From Aurelia coerulea (lineage: Eukaryota; Cnidaria; Scyphozoa; Semaeostomeae; Ulmaridae), in assembly GCA_039566865.1 (NCBI GenBank), contig CM076960.1, positions 9,026,001 through 9,090,000 on the forward strand: a DNA stretch of 64,000 nt, given 5' to 3'. The position numbers were made by a program, and so were the translations under genes. Shown piece after piece: positions 1 to 11,024 of the stretch. Position 1 is the first letter of the stretch; each line of letters opens with the position of its first letter. The notes beneath the pieces are model-generated. The model was given only the letters and a program-made list of their open reading frames with translations, searched no databases and was not told the DNA's origin.

Positions 1-93
1 TTTTAAAATTTTGGCAGATGTGCTCAAAACAGGAGACTGTTAACGATTTCTTCGCGAAGCGAAGGAATTGTTAACCTTTTCAGCTGGGGGTAT

Positions 94-141
94 GGGGGGC
101 GCTGCAAGCCCCCCATTGGGGTCCAGGGGCGAAGCCCCTGG
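94..141. repeat. Two adjacent GC-rich hairpins
   Basis: Two short perfect inverted repeats stand in AT-rich DNA: GGGGGGC (94-100) pairs with GCCCCCC (108-114), and CCAGGGGC (123-130) pairs with GCCCCTGG (134-141). Similar G-rich/C-rich patches recur at 37030-37160, 44230-44280 and 47880-48005, suggesting scattered copies of a non-autonomous repeat. I see no gene in 1-600 apart from the presumed 3' tail of the non-LTR element that follows. Confidence 0.45.
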
Positions 142-615
142 AAAAATTAGCTTTTTTTGACGAATTACAGACTTAAATTGTCTCTAAACGACAAGCTAAA
201 ACCGCAAGTTTTACTTTGTACAACAGGTCTTGAATCCCTGAATCTTGAAACTGTTGAGTAGGCTGTGTGTGCCAAAAGCACAAATTTTGTTAGCTGCTGC
301 TTAGTAGAAAAGTGAACAAAACGCAAGCTGTTTTTTTTTATATATCATCATAAGATATTAAAATATACAAAGGAACGACAACAGTTAAACTAGAATTGAG
401 AAAAGAAAAAAAAATGATGTCATTCGTAGCGAGAAAGGACACAAAGTCATCGAGTTCTCACTACGAACGACACTTACAACAGTTCAATACAACGACAGTA
501 TCTAGTCTAACAAAAAAACAACAACGTTACAAAAAATTAAGGTGTTCCAGGTGGGTCAAAGAAATATATCTCTGACTCACCTGTTGGGGTGTGCTGTGAT
601 TTGATGGTTTTATGT

Positions 616-1998
616 CTAGCCTAATCGCTGTGTTGATTTAATGAAGGAAATGGTCGCTTCCAGAATTATTCTGTTCACAATCACATTTACGTTTGGGCTA
701 CCAAATAGTAGTAATTCGCAAATAGTCTTACTATCCAAACTCTCAATGTCAATGCCAGGAAGGTCCCCTAGCTGACCAAGGAGATCTCTACGCTGTAATT
801 CAAAGAGAGGGCAATGCAAGAGAAAGTGCTCGTTATCTTCTTTGCCTGTGCCACAAGCACAGATAGGGTCCAGACATTCGAAATTATGCCTAAATTTGTG
901 TTCATTTAAGGCACTAAAATTCAAACGAAGCTTGGTAAGATGTCTAATACCTGCTATATCATGTATATTATAAGTAGGCTTTTGAGCAGGCCTTATGATT
1001 CCCAGCAATTTCCGCTTGAACTCAGCAATTGATGTAGAATTTCTAATATCAAGAGTGAGCGAGTTCCATTCAGAAAAGGTATTCTGGAAGTAGGTGTTTG
1101 AGAACCGGACAGTCCTACCTATGTTTTGTTCATACAGACGTGCACTTCTGAGGTTGTACATGACTTGACGCTCAGGAGGAATTTCTGCATGCAAATACTC
1201 AGGATGGTGTGAGTTCTTTAATTTAAAAAAAAATGGCACAAGCGTCTATACCATCTCCTCTGATAGAGACTTTCCCACCCCAGTTCCTCATACAGCCTTT
1301 GCCTATTTGTACCTCTCCATGCACCGGTCACCGCCAAGGCAGCCAAATATTGAGTTTGTTCTATCTTACGCGTGAAGCTTTGGAGCATCTCAGGGTCATG
1401 CCTGTGGTAGACAATGTCACCATAATCTAAATGAGGTCTAACATAAAGCTTGTACATTTGATTAAGAACGTCCCTAGAAACATAATTAGAAATATGTCGT
1501 ATTAATCCAATTCCTCGTCTTCCCTTTAAGATAGCTTCCTTGATATGACTCTGGAAATCCAGCTTGGGATCCAGAATCATGCCAAGGTGCTTATGCTCGG
1601 CCTTTTCTGTTACCACATCATTTCCTAACAGTAGAGGGGGATGAAAGGGTTTAACTCTTTTTGTGGAGAAGATGAGTTCGACAGTTTTGTCAGCATTAAA
1701 CTGCATTTTCCATTGCCATGCCCACATATTAACTGTCTCTAAATCACTGTTTAGTTCTTCGGCAGTTCTGGCTACATCATTCACAACAGAAAATAGAGAT
1801 GTGTCGTCAGCAAAGATCTTAACATCACTCTTTAAGTCATCAACAAGGTCATTTATGTAGACAAGAAGAAACAAGGGTCCTAAAACCGAGCCTTGAGGTA
1901 CTCCAGCAGAAATTGTTGCCCATTCTGAGTTTTTCCCATTTAATAGAACACGTTGTTCACGGTTTGCAAGAAAATCGCAAACTGTCACACGCAAACTG
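616..1998 (-). pseudogene. Non-LTR retrotransposon RT, 5'-truncated, one frameshift
   Basis: This is the C-terminal half of a jockey/CR1-like reverse transcriptase. Reading from 1998 downward it shows a VPQGSVLGPLF block, the catalytic FADDTSLF motif (FADD box), an EHKHLGMILD block, the thumb (YVRPHLDYGD) and, after a frameshift, a C-terminal region with a Cys/His cluster (CLDPICACGTGKEDNEHFLLHC). The frame changes in the T-run on the coding strand (A-run about 1228-1236 on the plus strand), between the part ending near 1218 and the part from 1239 to 616. There is no endonuclease domain and homology begins abruptly near 1998, so the copy is 5'-truncated, as is usual for target-primed reverse transcription. 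The fragments at 24652-24905 and 50418-51668 belong to the same broad family. Confidence 0.85.
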
Positions 1999-2284
1999 TA
2001 AAAATGAAAAAATAAAATAAAAAAACAGAAAAGAACTGTGTACACACTAGAAATTGGAATATTTTACGAAGCTGGAATGAAAGCAAGATGCAACCAAGAA
2101 ACGGGCTAAACTTAGCATATATAGACGATTGAACTTGAACATAAAGACGAAACTGCTATGAAGACAGGAATTATCTACTTCCTCGAAAATCTTTCAAAAC
2201 GACGGCGGTTATATTCCTTAAACCTTTCAACGACATTATCTTTGAAAGAAGGCTGTCCGGCGAGCCAACGCTAAATATTATGTT

Positions 2285-4317
2285 CTACTTGCAGCAAAAC
2301 GAGCTGCTCTTTTCCTTCATCCGTGAGCGAGAAGCTGAAACAACTCGTTTCATGCGACTGAAAACGCGTTCACAATGGACGCTTGTCAGTGGCGTTGTTG
2401 CAGCATGTTCTAGGAGTGTCATGACTTCAGGAAGAGCATCTTCGAGTTCTGCCTTTTTGATGACCAAAAGAAGATCCTGTATACTTGCTGCGCCTTCTCT
2501 CACAACATCAACGTCAATATCATTTCCTGCATCATCAATTTCAAATTCATCAGCTTCTTCGACGTTTGAAGGCTGACCTCCGTTTGCACCATCTTCCTCC
2601 TAGGCCGTAGAGGCAGACGTATGAATACGCTTTTGTCGTCTCTCCTTTTTCTTGGCAACTAAGGCATCTCTTTCGGAAACAGCTTTGTTCAAAAGGATCT
2701 TTATTTCCTCGTTATTGTAGAGCACATCGAGATTGTGTTCAGTTGCTGACACATTTTGAACTGCAAAGGGGTAGAGCTTTTTAGCGTCTCCGATCAAAAC
2801 TCTTTGTTGAGCAGCAGTTGCTTTTTTCCGTGACTCGAACTTTGTCGGGTGTATTAATTCCATCCACTTAAATGTTTCTAAGTTTGCAAATCTCCAGGTC
2901 AATTGCTTGGAGAACTTTCGGGTAACTGTTTTTGCAACTGTTTCTAATGACATCTTCCAGCTTTCCTGTGAGCCGTCTATTTCTTGCCCTCGACCTCTCC
3001 ACTCTCCTCTTGCACGCACAGCAGGGAATTCTGGATCCCCGAGCACTGCATCCTCCCATACCTGATTATATTCAAATCTGCTCAAGGTTCTTTGAAAATC
3101 ATTGAGCATAGATCTCAGTTGAATTGGATCCATGGTCGGCCTTTGCATGACTGTGATTATTGGAGCACAGTACCCGAACAACTTTCTATAAAGTTTCAGA
3201 AAATAGACGAATTCAACCTGTTGAATTTGGATGCCTCGACCTCTGGCTGTTGCTCGAGTCTCCGGCTTCTCGTTTGTATCATTGGCGATGCCATATAGAA
3301 GATTTCCAATAGCCTCGTAATGAGTATCAATGGCTGTGACGGCTGTGTCACGAGACAGCCAACGCGCGTCTCCAGGTCTTGGCAAGGTTTGTCCGAAATT
3401 TTTGCTGCGCTTTGGGCTACTCCTGAAAAATGACACCAGCTGGTCAGCAGTACCAAAAAATTTGCAATTTTTGGAATGGACATGGATGTTTGGGAGGCAC
3501 AAAGGGACATTCTGTGCGCCACACAATGATTGTAGTAAGCTGCAGGGAAATGGTCTTGGATTTGTTTTTGAACCCCATTGAGTTCTCCGCTCATCGAAGG
3601 GGCACCATCATATGACTGCCCAACCAGCTTGGTTTCACTCGTTGCTGGCTTCACGTTGTAGCTCTCAAGAGTTTCTAGTAGGATTGCTGTAAGGCGATCA
3701 GCTGACGTATCGCCAGAGGCATCAATCAACCCTAGTAGATGATCTTATACCACACCATCATGGACAAGACGTACTGATACGGCAGATTGCTCAACGTTAC
3801 TTGAATCACTCGTGTCATCCATCATAACTGAAATAAATTTAGACTGTTCTACCCTTTTCTGTATTTCCTGTCGAACTCCTTTATAAATACATTCTATGAG
3901 CTCGCTTTGGGGCTCATGCAATGTGTAAGTTACATGATCTCGATCCAAAAAAGATCGCAGGCCACTGCTATCGTCTCCTAATAGCTCTAAAAGCTCCAAA
4001 AAGTTTCCTCGATTGGAGGAGTACTTCGTTTCATCGTGACCACGAAAAGCAAGTCCTTGTGCAGATAAGAAAACAGCCACATCGATGTGATGCTTTAACA
4101 TCCTAGAATACCTTGATGCATCGTGGTTATGTCTTGCTACTTCTCGCTGTCTTGCTTGATCTAAAGCACACGCAACATCAACATTTCCGAGGAGCTTGTA
4201 GGCTGTATGATTGGCCATATGGTTCTGAGTTCCTTGGTGACGATTCACGACGACCCACAAGTTTTTGCCACTGGATCGCAGCCCATGCTTTTGGACGAAA
4301 GATACGTTCGTCATCTA
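2285..4317 (-). pseudogene. hAT transposase (DUF4371/ZMYM1-like) body, broken
   Basis: Three overlapping reading frames together give the body of a hAT-type transposase of the DUF4371/ZMYM1-like group. In order: the DUF4371 part (3745-4314, with FRGHDE, SSNRGNFLELLELL and FISVMMDDTSD), a segment with QSYDGAPSMSGELNGVQ and NHCVAHRMSL (3196-3729), the central helical part (2600-3526), and the hAT C-terminal dimerisation region (2285-2503, TTPLTSVHCERVFSRMK). Frame changes near 3740 and 3400-3530 and a stop before the C-terminal part show it is not expressed as one protein. A candidate acceptor (ttttaccttgtag) lies just upstream at about 4318, so the separate N-terminal finger at 5465-5719 may have been joined by splicing. 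Family assignment is firm; the exact order of damage is not. Confidence 0.85.
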
Positions 4318-4892
4318 CAAGGTAAAATAATCCAAAGAATCACATACTCGACAAGCTCGTCAGACAATTTTGTGCAATATTTACATGATATTTTCACTGA
4401 ATGAAGTCTTTTGAAAAGTAACGAATAGAATTTTAACCTGTTTTCAGTGTAAGATTTAATTTGCATTTTGATCCTTCCACAAAGAAATATTTTCATAACC
4501 AGCATCTTGACGGAACGCAAATATCTACATGACATCTATATGCTTTTCTTTTAATGTATCCAAAGAAATTGTCACAAAATCTGCACAAAGAGATGGATCT
4601 CTCTTTGTCTATTTGGTTTGCCTTCGTAATACGGGCCCATTTACGTTACTTTTCGTAATCTGCTAAAATTCGTCTATTACGTAGCGTCTATTTGTATTAC
4701 GCATTTGTCCTAGGTCAGCTGTTTTTTGCAAAGTCATGATTACCCCCCCCCCCCCCCCAACAAACAGGACTGTTCAGCGGTTGCAGCTAATCTCCCGTTC
4801 GAACGACCTGCGAGCAGTGGCTAGTCATGGCCGAGGCCGACTAGCTGTGTTAAATATTTTGCGGCTCATACCTCTTAGCCACCATGCGGTCC
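4318..4892. other. No gene seen; poly-C run
   Basis: I recognise no coding or RNA gene. A run of about 17 C residues at 4742-4758 could be a sequencing or assembly weak point. The stretch lies between the two parts of the hAT gene and may be intron. Confidence 0.4.
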
Positions 4893-4920
4893 CGTTATTA
4901 GAATTGCGATTCTAATAACG
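4893..4920. repeat. 28-bp dyad CGTTATTAG...CTAATAACG (copy 1)
   Basis: Near-perfect inverted repeat: 12-bp arms CGTTATTAGAAT and ATTCTAATAACG around TGCG. The outer nine bases recur with exactly the same 28-bp span at 5791-5818 and 5906-5933. Confidence 0.7.
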
Positions 4921-4974
4921 GAAGCCGCTGGTCGAGGGCCCACTGTATATTAAAGGAGCCTTGGGACGGCAACA

Positions 4975-5447
4975 AGAAATATATATTTAAAATAATAATA
5001 ATAAAACGAATATTTATACAGGATAAACACTTCAACAATTACAATATCGCTGTTATCACTGTGTGTCCTGTGCCCTAGACCTTAAATGAAATTGAAAGAT
5101 TATTTATTACATTAAAAACGTTGATAAAATCTTACAAGAATAGAATCTATAATACCTAATAAAACCTAATTTCACATCGAAATAAAATAATGTTTGTCAC
5201 TGTCATACAAAATGATTTTTAAGTTTTTTAACAAATTCTTTGTGTGTCCCTGTCCGACGTATGTCTAAAGGTAGCTCATTGTACACTTTAGAGCCCATAT
5301 ATTGAAACGACTTTCGTGCATATTCTTTTTTAATAATAGGTAATCGCAGAGTGCATTTGTTGCTTCTTGTTTCCTTTTCATGTTGTATCGGAGTAAAATA
5401 ATTCTGAAAATGTTCACTGATATCTCTGTCCAGGCATTTTCGCACAA
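4975..5447 (-). mobile_element. 3' end of a non-LTR retrotransposon
   Basis: The coding part (5203-5445) resembles the extreme C-terminus of cnidarian-type non-LTR RT polyproteins (pattern SFQYMGSKVYNELPLDIR...FVKKLKNHF). It is followed on the minus strand by an AT-rich tail ending in (ATT)n at about 4990-5002, as expected of a 3' end. It lies between the hAT zinc finger (5465-5719) and the hAT body (from 4317 down), so it is either an insertion or sits in a hAT intron. No clear target duplication was found. Confidence 0.6.
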
Positions 5448-5464
5448 GTCATTTTACTTACTTT

Positions 5465-5719
5465 TCACAAATCTCCCATGACCAGGCAAGGCCAACAATA
5501 AAATGTGTTCTTCTCTTTATCTCCACATATCCATGAGTACTTCTCGTATTTTTCTTTACTCGTTACATTCTTAATATTCAATTCAGGGCACGGCCTTCCA
5601 CACTTTTTCAGCTCGAGACGCTGCTCGTGAGTTAGTTTCCAATGTTTTGACATCATGGAAAATACATTTTGAACACCCAAACGATGACTAGTCACTTGAT
5701 CTTGCAAAACACGATTCAT
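5465..5719 (-). pseudogene. TTF-type zinc finger, N-terminus of the hAT gene
   Basis: The 84-residue open frame carries the TTF-type finger that precedes DUF4371 in ZMYM1-like hAT proteins: CGRPCPELNI, then KYSWICGDKEKNTFYCWPCL with its paired cysteines. It ends at a stop right where the family normally runs on into DUF4371, which is found at 4314 downward on the same strand. It is therefore the detached 5' part of the same element. A GTAAGT follows the stop but is not in an obviously compatible phase. Confidence 0.75.
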
Positions 5720-5790
5720 GTTGAAACAGTCGACGAATTAGTAAGAGCATGTAAGAGCATAAAATAGCACTGGCGATGGATAAATGGCCG

Positions 5791-5818
5791 CGTTATTAGA
5801 AATCCAAAACTAATAACG
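5791..5818. repeat. 28-bp dyad (copy 2)
   Basis: CGTTATTAG, ten unmatched bases, then CTAATAACG. Same length and same nine-base arms as 4893-4920. It lies 72 bp upstream of the hAT N-terminal frame. Confidence 0.7.
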
Positions 5819-5905
5819 GGGCTGCTAGGCTCCTCTGTTTGAAGGGCCCAAAACAATTGGAATTTACGTCATCGATGACTTCCAAGACAAAGAATTTGCT
5901 GTATC

Positions 5906-5933
5906 CGTTATTAGAAACGAGAAAGTAATAACG
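5906..5933. repeat. 28-bp dyad (copy 3)
   Basis: CGTTATTAG, ten bases, then GTAATAACG (one arm mismatch). Third member of the set. A tighter relative, GTTATTAC-A-GTAATAAC, is at 6178-6194. I see no gene in 5940-6490. Confidence 0.65.
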
Positions 5934-7639
5934 CGACGAATGCTTACGACATGGTTTGAAAGACATAAAGGATTCTAGTCGTTAAGGATTAGCAGTTAAT
6001 TATCGCTGTCTCGAAATGAATAGAGGGCAGACACCATATTATTTATTACATCATTCTACGAGTTTGAGAAAAGAAAGCCGCTCCTTCGTTGCAAAAACTT
6101 CCTTGGCGCAGCGACCTGATTTAGAAAAATTACTTGAAAAAAGTGTTCTTATTAAGAAACTTTACTTGAAAAAAAGTGTTATTACAGTAATAACGCTAAT
6201 ACCACTGACCGATTATAATACAACCACTTTCCCTTTATCTCATTGTTCAACCGACATCTATTCCGAGCACCAATTTAAAAGGTAGGGCTGTAAAATCTTT
6301 AAAAAAGGCACACATCATGATTGCTTTTTGTCTTTGATTTAAAGGCTCAAAGGGAACTCGAGCTACTTTGTTTTAATTCTGTGTGTGAACGGTTGAATGC
6401 ATCTTGATTACTTCAGAATTATAGCATCTTCTTTGCTTCAAATAGTTTTGAGGTTGTCACGTCATCAAATTGTTAAATAGTACACCTGAAATACTACCGG
6501 GTGCGCCAAAATAAACTATGCACGTTTGGCAGCCACAATAAATCATACACTGGACCGATTTTGAAGATTTATGACCTTAATCTTTAGCAGAAAGCCTGAC
6601 TTAGATTCTAGGATTGTTTACAAATTTTTCCGTTCTCAGTTTTTAGAGCTAGAAGCGAGTTTCTTAAAATGTTCGTTTTCGAAAACATTGAAAATGATCA
6701 AAAAACGTCGATCAAATCCAATAGACCACTTCACAGAAAGAAAAGGATCATGGGTAAGTAGGGCAAAATTTGATTCTTCGAACGCATGTTTCAACAAAAT
6801 ATTTCATTCCTTTCATCTCGGCGTACTATCTAGTTCTGGCTCTTATTCGCTCAAACTTTTATCAAACTTCATGCAAATAACACAGCACTTACCTCGAACA
6901 TAGGGCTTTGCATTTTCAGTTTCCTTTTCGGTATGGACTTCGCTAAATTTATTTGCTTCCTTCACAAACTGCGGTCTTCTTCGTGATTGACACCCAATCA
7001 CAAGTCTTTACTAGCAGACCCCTGCCCCTCTTTTCGATTGCTAGAACCATGTACAACACAGCATACGGTTGATTTTCAAAATGAAGGTCCCTCATACCTT
7101 TGTTTCAAATTCCAAAAACTCTCATTGCCGTATCTTTCTTCCTTCAAACAAAATACGCTTGTATCATTTCACTTTCTGTGTTTGAGGCTCTGTCTGTTCT
7201 CAAATCGATTCGAACGCACCTGGGAAACCCTTCTGAAACTGTCTGGGAATGTCAACCAAATGCGACAGGGGGAAAGCCAAGGGGTGCGGGTGACAAGGGG
7301 ACAAAATTTCAAGAAACAGATCTTATATTTGTCTAGCCTTTTTTGTCGAACACATACTTTTCAACGAAACTGCCTGTAGCTACTGTATTCTTGGAAGGTA
7401 TTTGAGCAAGGCTTAACAATCTTTGTTTCGAAGTGTTTAGGGTGGGACAGGAAGTAAATATGACGATTGTTGTGGAAAGAAACTCTGAGAACTGAAAATC
7501 TGATGATTTTAAAAAGCTTTCAGTTGGCTTAAATTCTTAGTTTCTTATGAAAAGAAATACGGGTATCGTCTGTTGCATCAGTTCAAGTTTTGAAAATTTC
7601 AGTATCTTCTTGCTGAATCAAGGGTCAAGCGAAGAAATG

Positions 7640-8025
7640 TACACTCATTTTCGAGTATACTTAATATGAGATTAAAGTTCCCAGGGCTGGAAGGTAGTTT
7701 CTTAAATTTTAGAATAATTTCGCTACAAACGATTTCTAACCAGTTTCTTATCTTTTTTTATGGAAGTGTACACGTATTTGTTGAGCTCTCAAATTACTTA
7801 GTAAGATCTCAAAAACAAGTAAATAACATAATTCGCACTCAAAATAATGTCAATACAGTTGCTATAACTGTACACTGTCAAAACATTTTGAGTTGATAGG
7901 AAAATTAGAATTGTAAATTACAAACGTTTTTAGCTCTTTCAATTCAGGTAGGGTTGTTTCTTAACTTTCAAAAATTGAACCTACCGTTTCTTATAATCGG
8001 TTTCTTATAAAGAAAAATGAGTGTA
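7640..8025. mobile_element. 386-bp MITE (TACACTCATTTT termini), copy 1
   Basis: It begins TACACTCATTTT and ends with the exact inverse AAAATGAGTGTA, compatible with a TA target duplication. The interior carries several copies of GTTTCTTA. A second copy in the same orientation is at 8724-9114. Confidence 0.8.
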
Positions 8026-8039
8026 TGTCAGTCATGCTA

Positions 8040-8195
8040 TTCTCTGTTATGAACTGCGCAAAACAGGCAACTGCTGAAAATTGAGACATAAATAGTGGAG
8101 GCTGAGCAATATTCTTCTAGAATTCTTAAAAATTGGATGATTCTGAGCCTGAATATTCTTATGAACATTATTCTTATAAAAAAGAGCACATTCAA
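8040..8195. repeat. Dispersed repeat, copy 1 (second at 8548-8700)
   Basis: About 155 bp starting near GCAGGCAACTGCTGAAAA-type sequence and ending in TATTCTTATAAA. It matches 8548-8700 with scattered differences (shared CTGAGC.ATATTCTT and AGCCTGAATATTCT). It follows MITE copy 1 but precedes MITE copy 2, so the two blocks occur in opposite order. Confidence 0.6.
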
Positions 8196-8723
8196 TAAAC
8201 CCAAATGGAGCTTCATCAGAGTTGACTAAACCCCATTTCTAGACTCTTTCTTGCAGGCCGTTTCCTATCACTTGAAATTTGTCTTCTCATTCAAACCCGT
8301 CTGCATTTGACCCCTCCGATACCTCGTATTTCTAGCATCCTTCAACAACTCTTCCAACAGAAACTACATTCGCTCCTTTTTTAAAAGAATGCTATTAATT
8401 CCAGCCTCGCTCTAGAAATTTTCATTATAAATCTGAAAACATTATTAAAGTATTCTTGTTTTTTTTTTCAAATCTGATATGGTTCCAGGCAAAAATAGTA
8501 CGAGGAAATGGTGGAACGACAGATAAATTTAAGCAGCTATAACAAACATCGCAAAGCAGGCAACTGCTGAAAAATATGAGAAATGAGACACAAATATGCC
8601 AGCTGAGGCTGAGCGATATTCTTATGATATTCTTAAAAGTTGGATGAATCTAAGCCTGAATATTCTCATAAATATTATTCTTATAAAGAAAGAGTGTATG
8701 AGAGGATCAGGGTAGGAGGTAGA

Positions 8724-9114
8724 TACACTCATTTTTTTGTAAGAAACTAAGGTCCGCGGCTGGTAGGCAGTTTCTTAAGTTTTTGGGTCATTTTGCTACC
8801 AAAAGTTTCTTACGTGTTTCTTATATTTTTATTGCCGGAAGTTTAGAGTTGATTTTGTCTTGTCTAAAGGGCTCCCGAATCACTTAGCAAGTCTCTCAAA
8901 CGAGTAAATAACATAATTCGCACTCAAAATAATGTCCAAACAGTTGCTTTAGCTGTACAATGTCAAAATATTTTTTGAGTGTGATAGGAAAATTAAAACT
9001 GAAAATTACAAAAGTTTCTTAGCTTTTTCAATTCAGGTAGGGTTGTTTCTTATCTTTCGAAAAATTGAGCCTACCGTTTCTTATAAGCAGTTTCTTATAA
9101 AAAAAATGAGTGTA
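8724..9114. mobile_element. 391-bp MITE (TACACTCATTTT termini), copy 2
   Basis: Same 12-bp perfect terminal inverted repeats and the same series of GTTTCTTA motifs as the copy at 7640. A degenerate relative is at about 61318-61677. Confidence 0.8.
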
Positions 9115-10343
9115 TTTCTATTGATGTAGAAAAACTTTGCGTGGACCCTGTCCACCTCCTCAATAAGATTTTAAGGGCCCTTCTTTTGTTGTTGTCATCT
9201 TTGTTGTACAAAATTAAAAGGTATCACTTATTTCTAATGAGAACTTTGGATCAGGCGATAGTATTAAAGGTTTCTCAGTTTAACATGATATTTTTCGCAT
9301 TTTAGTACCGCAAGTTTCTTAATGTGTTGCTTATTGTTTAATTCATGAATTGTCATGCTGTCTCCAATACTGCTGCAGATATGTTTCTTGGCATTTAAAC
9401 ATGCTCAAAAGGAAAATGGCTGGTCAAGTTTTATCAAGAATAGATCTGTTTCTGGAAACTTTGTCCCTGTCCCCTACTTGGTTCACCCCTTGGCTTACCC
9501 CCTGATGCATTTGGTGACATTTCCAGACAGTTTCAGAAGGGTTTCATAGATGCGTTCGAATCGATTTGAGAACAGACAGAGCCTCAAACACAGAAAATGA
9601 AATGATACAAGCGTATTTTGTTTGAAGGAAGAAAGATACGGCAATGAGAGTTTTTGGAATTTGAAACAAAGGTATGAGGGACCTTCATTTTGAAAATCAA
9701 CCGTATGCTGTGTTGTACATGGTTCTAGCAATCGAAAAGAGGGGCAGGGGTCTACTAGTAAAGACTTGTGATTGGGTGTCAATCACGAAGAAGACCGCAG
9801 TTTGTGAAGGAAGCAAATAAATTTAGCGAAGTCCATACCGAAAAGGAAACTGAAAATGCAAAGCCCTATGTTCGAGGTAAGTGCTGTGTTATTTGCATGA
9901 AGTTTGATAAAAGTTTGAGCGAATAAGAGCCAGAACTAGATAGTACGCCGAGATGAAAGGAATGAAATATTTTGTTGAAACATGCGTTCGAAGAATCAAA
10001 TTTTGCCCTACTTACCCATGATCCTTTTCTTTCTGCGAAGTGGTCTATTGGTCGATTTCTAAATCGCAAATCACCACGAACAAGTGCTCTCTTTGTCCAT
10101 TCATGTCGATTCTTTAGAGAGCTTGAACGATGTTTTTTTATCGTTTTCAGTGTTTTCGAAAACTAAAGTTTTAGGAAACTGGCTTCTAGCTCTAAAAACT
10201 GAAAAAGAAAAAATTTGCAAACAATCCCAGTATCTAATTCAGGCCTTCTGCTAACGATTAAGTCATAAATCTTCAGAATCGGTCCAGTGTACGATTTGTT
10301 GTGGCCTGCCAAACGTGCATAGCTTATTTTGGCGCACCCGGTA

Positions 10344-10761
10344 TAGATTCCTGCTTACCACAATATCACAGACCTTCATAAACTATGGTTTTCTTGAAGA
10401 TTGCACCGTGTTTCTCTATTTACTTAGGATTGAAGATAATTATGAAATTGTTTTCAATATTTTTCATGAATCCTTTCAATAAAAAGAAAAACGCAGTAAT
10501 TCTGAAAATAATGAAGATACCAGATATCACACAATAAAGATGGTCCATACAGTGACCGGTGCACCACGAAAATGCTTTTTATTGGTGCAGTCTTAGTTCC
10601 GATCTCTAAAGGCAATCAAAAAAGCTTGTATTGTGCGTAAGGAACAAAGTACATGATGTCTTACCTCAGTTATCAATAAATTGTCGATGAGTGTATGAAC
10701 GACATCTCATTATTTCATTATTTAAAAAGAATAAAAAATTTCACGCACTCCTCATAAAAAA
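10344..10761. other. No feature recognised
   Basis: AT-rich sequence between the TIR element and the BEL/Pao LTR. I see no coding frame or repeat I can name. It ends in AAAAAA, the BEL/Pao insertion target. Confidence 0.5.
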
Positions 10762-11006
10762 TGTTGGAAATACCCCAACCGTGCGAGTTCACAATTAAAA
10801 CACATGAATATTCTGGCAAACTTCGATGCAAACTTTATGCAACATCGTAACGTAATTTCTCTCAATCTAACATAACAACGGTCTACAACGAACTGGCTTC
10901 CGCTCGAAGCTTACGACAATCGTTCGATATCAAATAACAAAATACGCACGGGCTAAAACCCGGACTAATGTCCTTTAGAACTAAAAGTCTACCAATATTT
11001 CTTACA
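10762..11006 (-). repeat. 3' LTR of the BEL/Pao element
   Basis: 245 bp, matching 16873-17117 with one substitution noticed. Contains the complementary pair CGGGCTAAAACCCG, a possible hairpin. Confidence 0.95.
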
Positions 11007-11017
11007 CTCCCCCCAAT
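11007..11017 (-). other. Polypurine tract
   Basis: On the coding strand the bases directly before the 3' LTR read ATTGGGGGGAG, a G-rich purine tract at the position required to prime plus-strand DNA synthesis. Confidence 0.75.
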
Positions 11018-11024
11018 CAAGAAG

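Larger units (their letters stand above)
6497..10341. mobile_element. 3.8-kb TIR element with ~0.85-kb inverted arms
   Basis: The left terminus is CCGGGTGCGCCAAAATAA (6497) and the right terminus its inverse (ending 10341), each next to TA. The arms are about 6497-7325 and 9440-10341. They are clearly homologous over their whole length; the right arm has about 55 extra bases near 10079-10133. Open frames at 6571-6903/9866-10069 and 6987-7379/9495-9782 are mirror images carried by the two arms. No transposase is visible. The TA flank and CCGGGTG terminus resemble the two CCGGGTGTCCC elements at 45715 and 54769, so a Tc1/mariner-type origin is likely. The 2.1-kb spacer holds two MITEs and an additional duplicated segment. 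Confidence 0.85.

Noticed and set aside
4742..4758. Poly-C run as a biological signal (also poly-G near 48760 and 61793)
   Set aside because: Homopolymers of this length are prone to sequencing error and nothing around them gives a function.
6987..7379. 130-codon frame, repeated on the minus strand at 9495-9782
   Set aside because: Two mirror copies carried by inverted arms, no recognisable domain and low-complexity composition.
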